A stretch of DNA of 64,000 bases from Microbacterium sp. APC 3901 (GTDB lineage: Bacteria > Actinomycetota > Actinomycetes > Actinomycetales > Microbacteriaceae), in the NCBI RefSeq assembly GCF_030407765.1, contig NZ_JASDCU010000004.1:1-64000 (forward strand). Direction: 5' to 3'. Positions 33,176 through 41,319 of this stretch are shown piece by piece. The translations under genes were made by a program, and so were the position numbers. The notes beneath the pieces were generated by a model. The model had not been told where the DNA came from, searched no databases, and worked only from the letters and a program-made list of their open reading frames with translations. How positions within the stretch are numbered: the first letter of the stretch is position 1; each line of letters starts with the position of its first letter.

Positions 33176-34680
33176 CCGCGACGATCACCCAGCCGGTGCT
33201 GGAGGTGGCTGGCATCCGCAAGTCGTTCTTCGGCGTCGAGGTGCTCAAGGGCATCGACTTCGACGTGCGTCCGGGCGAGGTGCACGGCCTCGTCGGCGAG
33301 AACGGCGCCGGCAAGTCGACGCTCATGAAGATCATCGCCGGGGTGCAGCCAGCCGACGAGGGCACGGTGCGGTACCGCGGCGCCGAGGTGCGACACGCGC
33401 ACCCCCGACAGGCGATGGATGACGGCATAGTGACCGTCTTCCAGGAGTTCACCCTGCTGCACGAGCGCACGGTCGCGCAGAACGTCTATCTCGGGCGCGA
33501 GCCCCGCCGCGGCGGGTTCGTGGATCAGAAGGCGATGATCCGTCGCACCGGAGAACTGCTCGCCGACCTCGGTGTCTCGTTCATCGACCCTCAGGCGCGG
33601 GTCGGGTCGCTGACCGTCGCCGAGCAGCAGATCGTCGAGATCGTCAAGGCTCTGTCGTTCGAGGCGCAGGTCATCTCGATGGATGAGCCGACCGCCGCTC
33701 TCAGCGACCGCGAGGTCGAGCTGCTCTACGCCATCATCCGTCGGCTCACGTCTCGCGGGGTGGCGGTGATCTACGTCTCGCACCGGCTCAAGGAGATCTT
33801 CGACCTGTGCGACCGCATCACGATCCTCAAGGACGGCGCTCTCGTGTCGACCGATCAGACGGAAGCGCTGACGACCGACGAGCTCGTGCGCCGCATGGTC
33901 GGCCGCTCGATCCAGTCGTACTACCCGGATGCCGTGGCAGGCACTGTCGTGGGCGAGCCGCGTCTCGAGCTCGACGGGTGCGGCAACGCCTTCGTCGACG
34001 AGGTGTCGTTCACGCTGCGCGCCGGGGAGATCGTCGGCATCGCAGGACTCCAGGGATCCGGGCGCACCGAGCTGGTCGAGGGGATCTTCGGGATCGATCC
34101 GTTCGTGCGGGGCTCGATGCGGGTCGACGGCTCTCCGACGCGCATCGCGAGCGCCAGGGCGGCGGTCCGCGCAGGGTTCGCCCTCGTCTCGGAGGACCGC
34201 AAGGCACAGGGTCTCGCGCTCGGGCAATCTGTGCTCGACAACGCCCTGCTCGTGATCCGCAGCGTCTTCGCCGGTCGGACCGCCTCGTCACGACGAGAGG
34301 TGCCCGGAGTGCTCAGCTCGCTGGAGATCAGCTCGCGCGGCCTCGACCAGGAGGTGCGGTTCCTCTCCGGCGGCAACCAGCAGAAGGTCGTGCTCGCCAA
34401 ATGGCTGCTCACCCAGCCCCAGATCGTGCTCTTCGATGAGCCGACCCGCGGTATCGACGTCGGGGCGAAGTACGCGGTGTACCAGCTCATGCGCGAGCTG
34501 GCGGCTCAGGGCAAGGCGGTGCTGATGGTGTCGAGCGAGCTCCCAGAGGTGATCGGCATGAGCGATCGGATCCTCGTGATGCACGACGGCGAGCTCGTCG
34601 CCGAGCTGCCTGCAGGTTCGGCCGAGCATGAGATCCTCGGCGCGGCCACAGGTGCGACCATCGACGGAGGTGCACTGTGA
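33172..34680 (+). CDS. Sugar ABC transporter ATP-binding protein (RbsA/YtfR type)
   Basis: A 502-residue double ATPase. In the first half Walker A is GENGAGKST (residues 42-50) and Walker B is VISMDEPTAAL. In the second half Walker A is the usual degenerate GLQGSGRTE, the signature is LSGGNQQKV and Walker B is IVLFDEPTRGID. It powers a CUT2-class importer. The ATG overlaps the dehydrogenase stop (ATGA), and its own TGA overlaps the GTG of the first permease. Two permease genes follow, as in the YtfQRT-YjfF and FruEKFG systems. Confidence 0.95.
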   Translation: MTATITQPVLEVAGIRKSFFGVEVLKGIDFDVRPGEVHGLVGENGAGKSTLMKIIAGVQPADEGTVRYRGAEVRHAHPRQAMDDGIVTVFQEFTLLHERTVAQNVYLGREPRRGGFVDQKAMIRRTGELLADLGVSFIDPQARVGSLTVAEQQIVEIVKALSFEAQVISMDEPTAALSDREVELLYAIIRRLTSRGVAVIYVSHRLKEIFDLCDRITILKDGALVSTDQTEALTTDELVRRMVGRSIQSYYPDAVAGTVVGEPRLELDGCGNAFVDEVSFTLRAGEIVGIAGLQGSGRTELVEGIFGIDPFVRGSMRVDGSPTRIASARAAVRAGFALVSEDRKAQGLALGQSVLDNALLVIRSVFAGRTASSRREVPGVLSSLEISSRGLDQEVRFLSGGNQQKVVLAKWLLTQPQIVLFDEPTRGIDVGAKYAVYQLMRELAAQGKAVLMVSSELPEVIGMSDRILVMHDGELVAELPAGSAEHEILGAATGATIDGGAL

Positions 34681-35759
34681 AGCGGCTCCGGATCGACTCG
34701 ACGGTCATCGTCCTCGGCATCCTGATCCTGACCCTCATCGTCGGCGCCATACTCGTCGGCACCGTGGGGCGCAATTTCTTCAGTCCGGGCAACATCCGCG
34801 ACATCCTCACCGGCATGAGCGTGCTCGGACTGGTCGCGATCGGTCAGACCCTGGTGGTGCTGGGGGCGTCGCTCGATCTGTCGGTCACCTATGTCGTGAG
34901 TCTGTCGAGCCTGCTGGCCGCAACGATCATGAACGGCAACCCCGCGAACATCCCGGCGGCGGTCGCCGTCACCCTGCTCGTCTGCGCCGCCATCGGCCTG
35001 GTCAACGGACTGATCGTCACCGTGCTCAAGGTCAACGGCTTCATCGCCACCCTCGGCGTGGGTCTCATCCTGCAGGGGATCCTCAACACCAACTTCGAGG
35101 GCTCGGCAGGCAGCGTGCCCTGGGAGTTCCAGCTCATCGGGGCCACCGGCGTCGGGCCCGTTCCCGTCTCGACCATAATCATGATCGCGCTCGCGGTGCT
35201 CGTCTGGTTCCTGCTGAACCGCACCCGCACCGGCGCCCACCTGTTCGCGGTCGGCGGCGATCCCGAGATCGCCCGTCTGTCGGGTGTGCGAACGAAGCCG
35301 CCGCTGATCGCCGCGCACGTGCTGTGCTCGGTGTTCGCAGGGCTCGCCGGTCTGCTGCTCGCCAGCCGTCTCGGGGTCGGCAGCCCCACCGTCGGCCAGC
35401 AGGGCGGCTACGCGCTGCTGTCGATCGCCGCGGTCGTGCTCGGCGGCACTCTGCTGCTGGGCGGACGCGGCTCGATCTGGGGCGCGATCGGCGGCGTCGC
35501 GATCCTCGCGGTCGTCGACAACGTCATGAGCGTCATGCAGGTCAACCCGTTCCTGAAGGACGTCGTCCGCGGCGTCGTGATCGTCGCCGCGGTCGCGGTC
35601 TACAGCCGTCGCTCGATCGTCCGTCGCCGTCCGCGCTTCGGAGCAGGCGGCACGAGGACCGGAGGAGACGCCGCCGCCACAGCGGCCGAGTCCGAGATGG
35701 CGGCCGCCGCGTCTCAACTCGCCGATACGAGCTCCACCGCGGAAGGAGGACGCGCATGA
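34677..35759 (+). CDS. Sugar ABC transporter permease 1 (RbsC/YtfT type)
   Basis: A 360-residue inner-membrane permease with about eight to ten helices. The conserved LVVLGASLDLSVTYVVSLSSLLAA and GLVNGLIVTVLKVNGFIATLG segments are those of CUT2 permeases (family form: GGIDLSVG and NGxLVtxlkvPxFIvTLG). The C-terminal 45 residues form an unusual hydrophilic Ala/Glu/Arg tail. GTG 34677 overlaps the ATPase stop. It should pair with the next permease to make a heterodimeric channel. Confidence 0.93.
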   Translation: MKRLRIDSTVIVLGILILTLIVGAILVGTVGRNFFSPGNIRDILTGMSVLGLVAIGQTLVVLGASLDLSVTYVVSLSSLLAATIMNGNPANIPAAVAVTLLVCAAIGLVNGLIVTVLKVNGFIATLGVGLILQGILNTNFEGSAGSVPWEFQLIGATGVGPVPVSTIIMIALAVLVWFLLNRTRTGAHLFAVGGDPEIARLSGVRTKPPLIAAHVLCSVFAGLAGLLLASRLGVGSPTVGQQGGYALLSIAAVVLGGTLLLGGRGSIWGAIGGVAILAVVDNVMSVMQVNPFLKDVVRGVVIVAAVAVYSRRSIVRRRPRFGAGGTRTGGDAAATAAESEMAAAASQLADTSSTAEGGRA

Positions 35760-36796
35760 ACGCGCTGCGCACACTCGTGAGCCCTCGGGGCGCGGTGTTC
35801 CTGCTGCTGGTGATCCTGCTCGTGGCGGTCATGATCCTCAACCCGAGCTTCGCCGAGCCCGGCCAGTTCATGAGGTTCATCCAGCGCGTCGCCCCGATCG
35901 CGATCGTCGCGATCGGTCAGTACTTCGTCATCATCGCGGGCGAGTTCGACCTGTCCCAGGGCTCGCTGATCACGGCGCAGGTGATCATCGCCGGCAATCT
36001 CGTCGGGCAGGACGACTCGCGCACGATCCCCGTGCTGCTGCTCATGATCGTCTTCGGGGCGGTCGTCGGACTGGTCAACGGAGTCATCACGACGCTGCTC
36101 AAGGTGCCCTCCTTCATCGTCACGCTCGGCATGATGCTCGCCCTTCTCGGCGGCGTCATGTGGTGGACGGGAGGAGCGGCCACCGGAAACCCGGCAGACA
36201 GCTTCCGCGAGATCGGCCGCGGTGGCATCCGCGATGTGCCGCTGCTCGAGTTCATCCCGTGGGCGGTCTTCATCCTGATCGGCTGGCTCGCCCTCGGAAT
36301 CTGGATCACCAAGCGTCCGCTCGGCAAGCTGCTCATCGCGGTGGGCGACAACGCCACGGCGGTCGACTTCGCCGGTGCGCGCAGCGCCTGGGTCACGACC
36401 CGCGCCTTCATGATCTCGTCCCTCTCCGCGACGCTCTCGGCCGTGCTGCTCGTCGGCTACGCCGGGGTGCACCCCTCGGTCGGCCGCGGGTACGAGTTCG
36501 TCGCGATCACGGCGGTCGTCCTCGGCGGGGTCGTGCTGGGCGGTGGGCGCGGCTGGATCGTCGCGGCGGCGGCCGGCGCCTTCGCGCTCGAGGCCCTCTT
36601 CATGCTGCTCAACATCGCCGGTGTCCCGTCGACGTTGCGAGACGCCGTGCAGGGCGTCATCATCATCGCCGCCGTCGCGTACTCCGCCGTAGCATTCCGG
36701 GCGCGGCGCACGCGTGGCCCTCAGACTTCTCCGGTCCTCGAGACCGCAGAACCCGCAACAACCAGCACCATCCACACAGAAACCAGAGGAGATTAG
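35756..36796 (+). CDS. Sugar ABC transporter permease 2 (RbsC/YjfF type)
   Basis: A 346-residue permease of the same family as its upstream neighbour but clearly diverged. It keeps FVIIAGEFDLSQGSLITAQV and GLVNGVITTLLKVPSFIVTLGMMLALLGG. The ATG at 35756 overlaps the first permease's stop and follows AAGGAGG by six bases, so it can also be initiated independently. The hydrophilic C-terminus ends in PATTSTIHTETRGD. The two-permease arrangement points to an asymmetric CUT2 importer. Confidence 0.93.
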   Translation: MNALRTLVSPRGAVFLLLVILLVAVMILNPSFAEPGQFMRFIQRVAPIAIVAIGQYFVIIAGEFDLSQGSLITAQVIIAGNLVGQDDSRTIPVLLLMIVFGAVVGLVNGVITTLLKVPSFIVTLGMMLALLGGVMWWTGGAATGNPADSFREIGRGGIRDVPLLEFIPWAVFILIGWLALGIWITKRPLGKLLIAVGDNATAVDFAGARSAWVTTRAFMISSLSATLSAVLLVGYAGVHPSVGRGYEFVAITAVVLGGVVLGGGRGWIVAAAAGAFALEALFMLLNIAGVPSTLRDAVQGVIIIAAVAYSAVAFRARRTRGPQTSPVLETAEPATTSTIHTETRGD

Positions 36797-36798
36797 CA

Positions 36799-38007
36799 AT
36801 GCGACGATCAATGAAGATCGCCACCGCAGGGGTGGCTCTCTTCGGCCTCATCGCGCTCGCCGGGTGTACGACAGACCCGTCCGTGGCGCCGGCGGAGTCG
36901 GAGAACCCGGAGGAATCGGCCGAGACCACGGAGTGGTTCGATCAGGAGCTCTTCGACAAGCAGATGGAGGAGCGCGGTGTCGAGCCGCAGGGTCCGGCTG
37001 ATGAGCCGTACCTCCAGCACATCAACGCCGAGATGGTCGACACGTCCGGGTTCGCGAGCGAAGGGGCCAAGAAGGCCTGCTTCGCGAACGCCTCGATCTC
37101 GAACCCGTGGCGCCAGACCGGCTGGATCACGATGAACGAGCAACTGAAGGCGCTGCAGGAGGCCGGCGCGATCAGCGAGATGGAGACCCGCGATGCGCAG
37201 GACTCCGATGACACGCAGATCGCGGACATCGACTACTTCATCTCCGAGGGCGGTTGCGATGTCTTCCTCATCTCACCCAACAGCACCGCGGCGATGACCC
37301 CGGCCGTCGAGCGGGCGTGCGAGACCGGCAAGCCGGTGATCGTGTTCGACCGCGGTGTCGACACCGACTGCCCTGTGACGTTCATCCACCCCATCGGCGG
37401 ATTCGCGTGGGGCATCGACACCGCCGAGTTCCTCATCGACAACCTCGAAGAGGGCGACAAGGTCGTCGCGCTGCGGATCCTCCCCGGCGTCGACGTGCTC
37501 GAGCACCGGTGGGCCGCGGCGGAGAAGCTCTTCGACGAGGCGGGCATCGAGGCTGTGGACTACTTCACAGGCGCGGACCCGGCCGAGATCAAGAGCATCA
37601 TCAGCGACGAGCTCGCCAAGGGCGATGTGCAGGGCGTCTGGATGGATGCCGGTGACGGCGCCGTCGCCGCGATCGAGGCCTTCGAGGACGCGGGCGCGGA
37701 CTACCCCGTGATGACGGGTGAGGACGAGATGAGCTTCCTCCGCAAGTGGAAGGACACGGGTCTCACCGGACTCGCGCCGGTCTACTCGAACTTCCAGTGG
37801 CGGACGCCGCTGCTCGCCGCGCAGATGATCTTCGCCGGTGAAGAGGTGCCGAAGGAGTGGGTGCTCCCGCAGAAGCCGATCACCGAGGGCGAGCTCGACG
37901 ACTACCTCGCCGCCAACGAGGGCATGCCCGACGGCCACTACGCGAAGTTCGGCGGAGAGAACCTTCCCGGCTACCCGACGGTGTGGCAGGAACGTCAGAT
38001 CCCGTAA
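36799..38007 (+). CDS. Sugar ABC transporter substrate-binding lipoprotein
   Basis: A 402-residue lipoprotein of the periplasmic-binding type-1 (RbsB/YtfQ-like) fold. The signal MRRSMKIATAGVALFGLIALAGC ends in a lipobox (LAGC, Cys23), followed by a long acidic linker. The mature part has CFANASISNPWRQTGWITMNEQLKAL, VFLISPNSTAAMTPAVERACETGKPVIVFDRGV and the PVMTGEDEMSFLRKW hinge region. The ATG has AGAGGAGAT upstream. It captures the operon's substrate outside the membrane; the ligand is unknown. A hairpin follows the gene. Confidence 0.93.
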   Translation: MRRSMKIATAGVALFGLIALAGCTTDPSVAPAESENPEESAETTEWFDQELFDKQMEERGVEPQGPADEPYLQHINAEMVDTSGFASEGAKKACFANASISNPWRQTGWITMNEQLKALQEAGAISEMETRDAQDSDDTQIADIDYFISEGGCDVFLISPNSTAAMTPAVERACETGKPVIVFDRGVDTDCPVTFIHPIGGFAWGIDTAEFLIDNLEEGDKVVALRILPGVDVLEHRWAAAEKLFDEAGIEAVDYFTGADPAEIKSIISDELAKGDVQGVWMDAGDGAVAAIEAFEDAGADYPVMTGEDEMSFLRKWKDTGLTGLAPVYSNFQWRTPLLAAQMIFAGEEVPKEWVLPQKPITEGELDDYLAANEGMPDGHYAKFGGENLPGYPTVWQERQIP

Positions 38008-38017
38008 CCCGCAGTGA

Positions 38018-38064
38018 TGCTCCCGCCCTTCCCTCCGCCCACCGCGGATGGGAGGGTGGGAGCA
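38018..38064 (+). terminator. Hairpin after the binding-protein gene
   Basis: About 15 pairs, including two G-U pairs, form between 38018-38032 and 38050-38064, with a 17-base loop. It lies inside the operon between the binding protein and the isomerase genes and probably either stabilises the upstream message or lowers expression of the downstream enzymes. Confidence 0.55.
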
Positions 38065-38089
38065 CTCGCGTCATCCCCGAAGGAGCAGG

Positions 38090-38941
38090 ATGCCTCGCAC
38101 GATCGCCGTCAACACGTGGGTCTGGACGTCTCCGCTGACCGATGCGACGCTCGGGCCGCTCGCGCGCAAGGCCGCCGGCATGGGGTATCAGGCGCTCGAA
38201 CTGCCGCTCGAGAGCGTCGGGGACTGGGACCCGGTGCGGGCCCGCGACATGCTCGACGATCTCGGCCTCGGCGCGATCGTCATCGGAGCCATGGGACCGG
38301 GGCGGTCGCTGCTCGCCCAGGCGGGTGACGTCGCCGCGACCCAGGACTACCTGCGGTCGTGCATCGCGGCGGCCACGACGCTCGGCTCGGCCGTGGTCGC
38401 CGGCCCTTTCTACGCGCCCACCGGCGTGGCCTGGCGGATGACGGCCGACGAGCGCACTCAGGTGGTGCGGGAGCTGCGCGCGAACCTCGAACCGCTGGCT
38501 TCGGATGCCGCGGATGCCGGGGTCGCCCTCGCCGTCGAGCCGCTCAACCGCTATGAGACCAGCGTGCTCAACACCGTCGAGCAGAGCCTCGACGCGCTCG
38601 CGCCGCTGCTCGGTGCGGGGGTGGGGCTCGCTCTCGACACCTACCACTTGAACATCGAGGAGAAGAAGCCGACGGAGGCGATCCGCGCGGCGGGGTCGAC
38701 GATCGCCCACGTGCAGGTGTGCGGCAGCGATCGGGGTGCGGTCGGCGACGACCACACCGATTGGACGGAGACCCTCCGCGCCCTCGACGATGCGGGGTAT
38801 CGAGGGCCGCTCGGGCTCGAGAGCTTCACGGGCGAGAACGCGACGATCGCCGTCGCCGCGTCCGTGTGGCGACCACTCGCGGCGAGTCAGGACGAACTCG
38901 CCGCACGCAGCATCCAGGCGCTGAGAGTGCTCGGCGCCTGA
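38090..38941 (+). CDS. Sugar epimerase/isomerase (tagatose/psicose 3-epimerase-like TIM barrel)
   Basis: A 283-residue TIM-barrel enzyme of the xylose-isomerase-like family. Likely metal ligands and catalytic residues are in GVALAVEPLNRYETSVLNT (Glu), GLALDTYHLNIEE (Asp, His), IAHVQVCGSDRG (His) and GLESFTGEN (Glu). The ALAVEPLNRYET segment is typical of D-tagatose 3-epimerase and related enzymes. The ATG has AAGGAG seven bases upstream. It lies after the intra-operon hairpin and 27 bases before a second isomerase gene. Substrate unknown. Confidence 0.87.
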   Translation: MPRTIAVNTWVWTSPLTDATLGPLARKAAGMGYQALELPLESVGDWDPVRARDMLDDLGLGAIVIGAMGPGRSLLAQAGDVAATQDYLRSCIAAATTLGSAVVAGPFYAPTGVAWRMTADERTQVVRELRANLEPLASDAADAGVALAVEPLNRYETSVLNTVEQSLDALAPLLGAGVGLALDTYHLNIEEKKPTEAIRAAGSTIAHVQVCGSDRGAVGDDHTDWTETLRALDDAGYRGPLGLESFTGENATIAVAASVWRPLAASQDELAARSIQALRVLGA

Positions 38942-38968
38942 GTCGTCCAGCGATACGAAGGAGTGTCC

Positions 38969-39994
38969 ATGACCACGCACCCGGTCACCCTGTTCACCGG
39001 CCAGTGGGCCGATCTGCCCTTCGAGGAGGTCGCCCGGCTCGCGGCCGGATGGGGATACGACGGCCTCGAGGTCGCCGCCTCCGGCGATCACCTCGACCTG
39101 CGGCGGGCCGACGAGGATGACGCCTACGTCGCCTCTCGCCTCGAGATCCTCGACCGACACGGACTGCGGATCTTCGCGATCTCGAATCATCTCGCCGGGC
39201 AGGCGGTGTGCGATGCGCCCATCGACTTCCGCCACCGGGCGATCCTGCGCGACTACGTGTGGGGCGACGGGGAGGCCGAGGGCGTGCGCACGCGAGCGGC
39301 GGACGACATGAAGCGGGCGGCGCGAGTGGCCCGCAAGCTCGGCGTCGACACCGTGGTGGGCTTCACCGGCTCGTCGATCTGGCCGTACCTGGCGATGTTC
39401 CCGCCGGTGCCGGCTTCCGTCATCGAGGCCGGCTTCGACGACTTCGCCACGCGCTGGAACCCGATCCTCGACGTGTTCGACGGCGAGGGCGTGCGCTTCG
39501 CGCACGAGGTGCACCCGGGCGAGATCGCCTACGACTACTGGTCGTCGGTGCGCGCGCTCGACGCGATCGACCACCGCCCGGCGTTCGGCTTCAACTGGGA
39601 CCCGTCGCACATGATGTGGCAGAACATCGACCCGGTCGGGTTCATCGTCGACTTCGCCGACCGGATCTATCACGTCGACTGCAAGGACACCCGGATGCGC
39701 CCCCACAACGGGCGCGCGGGAGTGCTCGGCTCGCACCTGCCCTGGGGCGATCCCCGACGCGGATGGGACTTCGTCTCGACCGGTCACGGCGACGTGCCCT
39801 GGGAGGACGCGTTCCGGGCGCTCGACGCGATCGGATACGACGGGCCCATCTCGATCGAGTGGGAGGATGCGGGAATGGACCGCCTGCACGGGGCACCGCA
39901 GGCGCTCGCCTACGTGCGGTCGATGCTGTGGCCGGTGCCCACCGCATCGTTCGACGCCGCCTTCAGCAACCAGACGACCGGAGACGCCGCATGA
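38969..39994 (+). CDS. Second sugar isomerase/epimerase-family TIM barrel
   Basis: A 341-residue protein, longer than its neighbours in the same fold. Probable metal ligands: FAHEVHPGEIAYD (Glu), GFNWDPSHMMWQNIDP (Asp, His), IYHVDCKDTRMR (His/Asp) and ISIEWEDAGMDR (Glu). It starts MTTHPVTLFTGQWADLPFEEVARLAAGWGYDG. The form resembles enzymes that act on keto-sugars or keto-cyclitols after a Gfo/Idh/MocA oxidation step. ATG 38969 has GAAGGAG five bases upstream; an in-frame GTG six bases earlier is part of that site. The stop overlaps the Dabb gene. Confidence 0.85.
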   Translation: MTTHPVTLFTGQWADLPFEEVARLAAGWGYDGLEVAASGDHLDLRRADEDDAYVASRLEILDRHGLRIFAISNHLAGQAVCDAPIDFRHRAILRDYVWGDGEAEGVRTRAADDMKRAARVARKLGVDTVVGFTGSSIWPYLAMFPPVPASVIEAGFDDFATRWNPILDVFDGEGVRFAHEVHPGEIAYDYWSSVRALDAIDHRPAFGFNWDPSHMMWQNIDPVGFIVDFADRIYHVDCKDTRMRPHNGRAGVLGSHLPWGDPRRGWDFVSTGHGDVPWEDAFRALDAIGYDGPISIEWEDAGMDRLHGAPQALAYVRSMLWPVPTASFDAAFSNQTTGDAA

Positions 39995-40284
39995 CCATCC
40001 AGCACACCGTCGTCTTCCGCCTCGTGCACGAGGCAGGCAGCCCGGAGGAGCGCGAGTTCCTCGCCACCGGCAGAGCCGTGCTCACGTCGATCCCCGGGGT
40101 CGAGGACTTCACCATCCGTCGCCAGGTGAGCCCGAAGAGCGACCTGGAGCACCAGTTCTCGATGATGTTCCACGACCGGGCGGCCTACCGCGCCTACGAC
40201 GCGCACCCGGCGCACGCCGCGTTCGTGTCGGAGCGCTGGGTGCCCGAGGTCGCCGCGTTCCAGGAATACGACTTCGAGGAGTGA
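39991..40284 (+). CDS. Dabb (stress-responsive A/B barrel) domain protein
   Basis: A 97-residue ferredoxin-like alpha+beta barrel protein. The start TIQHTVVFRLVHEAGSPEEREFL, the middle IPGVEDFTIRRQVSP and the end AYDAHPAHAAFVSERWVPEVAAFQEYDFEE match the Dabb family (HxxxF and DYxxHPxHxxF patterns). Some Dabb proteins are small enzymes, such as olivetolic acid cyclase, and others sit in sugar or inositol operons without a known job. It is coupled to the isomerase gene by ATGA and is the last gene before a terminator. Confidence 0.88.
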   Translation: MTIQHTVVFRLVHEAGSPEEREFLATGRAVLTSIPGVEDFTIRRQVSPKSDLEHQFSMMFHDRAAYRAYDAHPAHAAFVSERWVPEVAAFQEYDFEE

Positions 40285-40310
40285 CCGGACCGGTCTCGCG
40301 ACCGGCCGGT
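40284..40310. terminator. Hairpin terminator of the sugar operon
   Basis: An 11-pair stem with one bulged A (40284-40295 with 40300-40310) and a TCGC loop begins at the last base of the Dabb stop codon. The convergent NYN gene ends 14 bases beyond. Confidence 0.7.
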
Positions 40311-40323
40311 CGAGTGGCGCGGG

Positions 40324-41319
40324 TCAGGCCGAGTCGCGCAGCTTCACCAGACGCTCGTGCCCGGTCTCCTCGAGTTCTGCGATGCTCTCGCGCGACTTGA
40401 GGAAGTCCGAGAACGATCGGTAGCCGAGTGCCTTCTCGCTGAACGACGGGTCCATACGGCGCATGTGCGTCTTCACGGCCGAGCTGTGCAGCCACTCGTC
40501 CGCGTCGGCCTTGTCGTGCCCGAGGCGCAACGCGCGGTGCAGCAGCTCTGTCGCCTCACCCTGCTCTGTGCCCTCGCCGTGTTCATCCACCTTGGCCGGA
40601 GCCGTCGCGGCGGCCGCCTGCGCCTTGGCCTTGGCGGTCTTGGCCGGCGGTCGCGTCTTCGCCTTCGCGGCGGGCTCTGCGGCGGGTTCGACGGCGGGCT
40701 CAGCTGCGGCTTCCGGCACCGCGACGACGGTCGCCGGTGCGCTCTTGCTCGGACGCACCACACCGGGCAGCGAATCGTAGGCCTCGAACTCGTCGCACGC
40801 GGCGGCGAGCGACTTGGCCGTCGACCCCGCGACGCCGACGCCGATCACGTAGCGCCCCAGACGCTTGCAGCGCTGTGCGAGGGGGACGTAGTCGCTGTCG
40901 CCGGCGACGATCACGACGTGCGTGAGGTCGGGCAGACGGAACATGTCTTCGACCGCGTCGACGGCGAGCCGGATGTCAGCGCCGTTCTTCGCATAGGCGG
41001 CGGCCGGGAAGAGCTGCACCAGGTCGACGGCGCGGGCCACGAGCTGCGAGCGGTACACGGCATTCACCGGCGACGACCAGTCGGCGTACGCACGCGTGAG
41101 CACGAGCGTGCCGAAGGACGCGGCGTAGTCGATGATCGCGCCGACCTCGATCATGGCGCGGGAGAGGCGCTCTGTGACCTCGGGATCGGTCGGGTTCTCG
41201 GTGATGCGCTGACGGTCCTTGCCGTAGGCGTTGCGTCCGTGCACCCGGTCGTACCAGGAGATGACGATGTTGTCGAAGTCGAGGTAGACGGCGACGCGGG
41301 CGTCGTTGGCCTCAGCCAT
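40324..41319 (-). CDS. NYN-domain protein with C-terminal LOTUS/OST-HTH-like domain
   Basis: A 331-residue protein. The N-terminal NYN (PIN-like RNase) domain shows the acidic residues VAVYLDFDNIVISW, KNGADIRLAVDAVEDMF and VVIVAGDSDYVPLAQRCKRLG. An Ala/Pro/Lys-rich linker follows (about residues 195-240), then a winged-helix-like domain ending in MDPSFSEKALGYRSFSDFLKSR, which is the LOTUS/OST-HTH pattern of RNA-binding. It is probably an RNA-directed nuclease or RNA-metabolism factor. ATG 41319 has AAGGAG seven bases upstream and overlaps the end of the upstream dehydrogenase gene by eight bases. Confidence 0.88.
   Translation of the reverse strand: MAEANDARVAVYLDFDNIVISWYDRVHGRNAYGKDRQRITENPTDPEVTERLSRAMIEVGAIIDYAASFGTLVLTRAYADWSSPVNAVYRSQLVARAVDLVQLFPAAAYAKNGADIRLAVDAVEDMFRLPDLTHVVIVAGDSDYVPLAQRCKRLGRYVIGVGVAGSTAKSLAAACDEFEAYDSLPGVVRPSKSAPATVVAVPEAAAEPAVEPAAEPAAKAKTRPPAKTAKAKAQAAAATAPAKVDEHGEGTEQGEATELLHRALRLGHDKADADEWLHSSAVKTHMRRMDPSFSEKALGYRSFSDFLKSRESIAELEETGHERLVKLRDSA

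Noticed and set aside
28781..40284. C-glycoside deglycosylation (Dgp/Car) cluster
   Set aside because: Gfo/Idh/MocA and isomerase-fold genes fit, but the small DgpB/CarB-type partner of the C-deglycosidase was not recognised; the small gene here is a Dabb protein.
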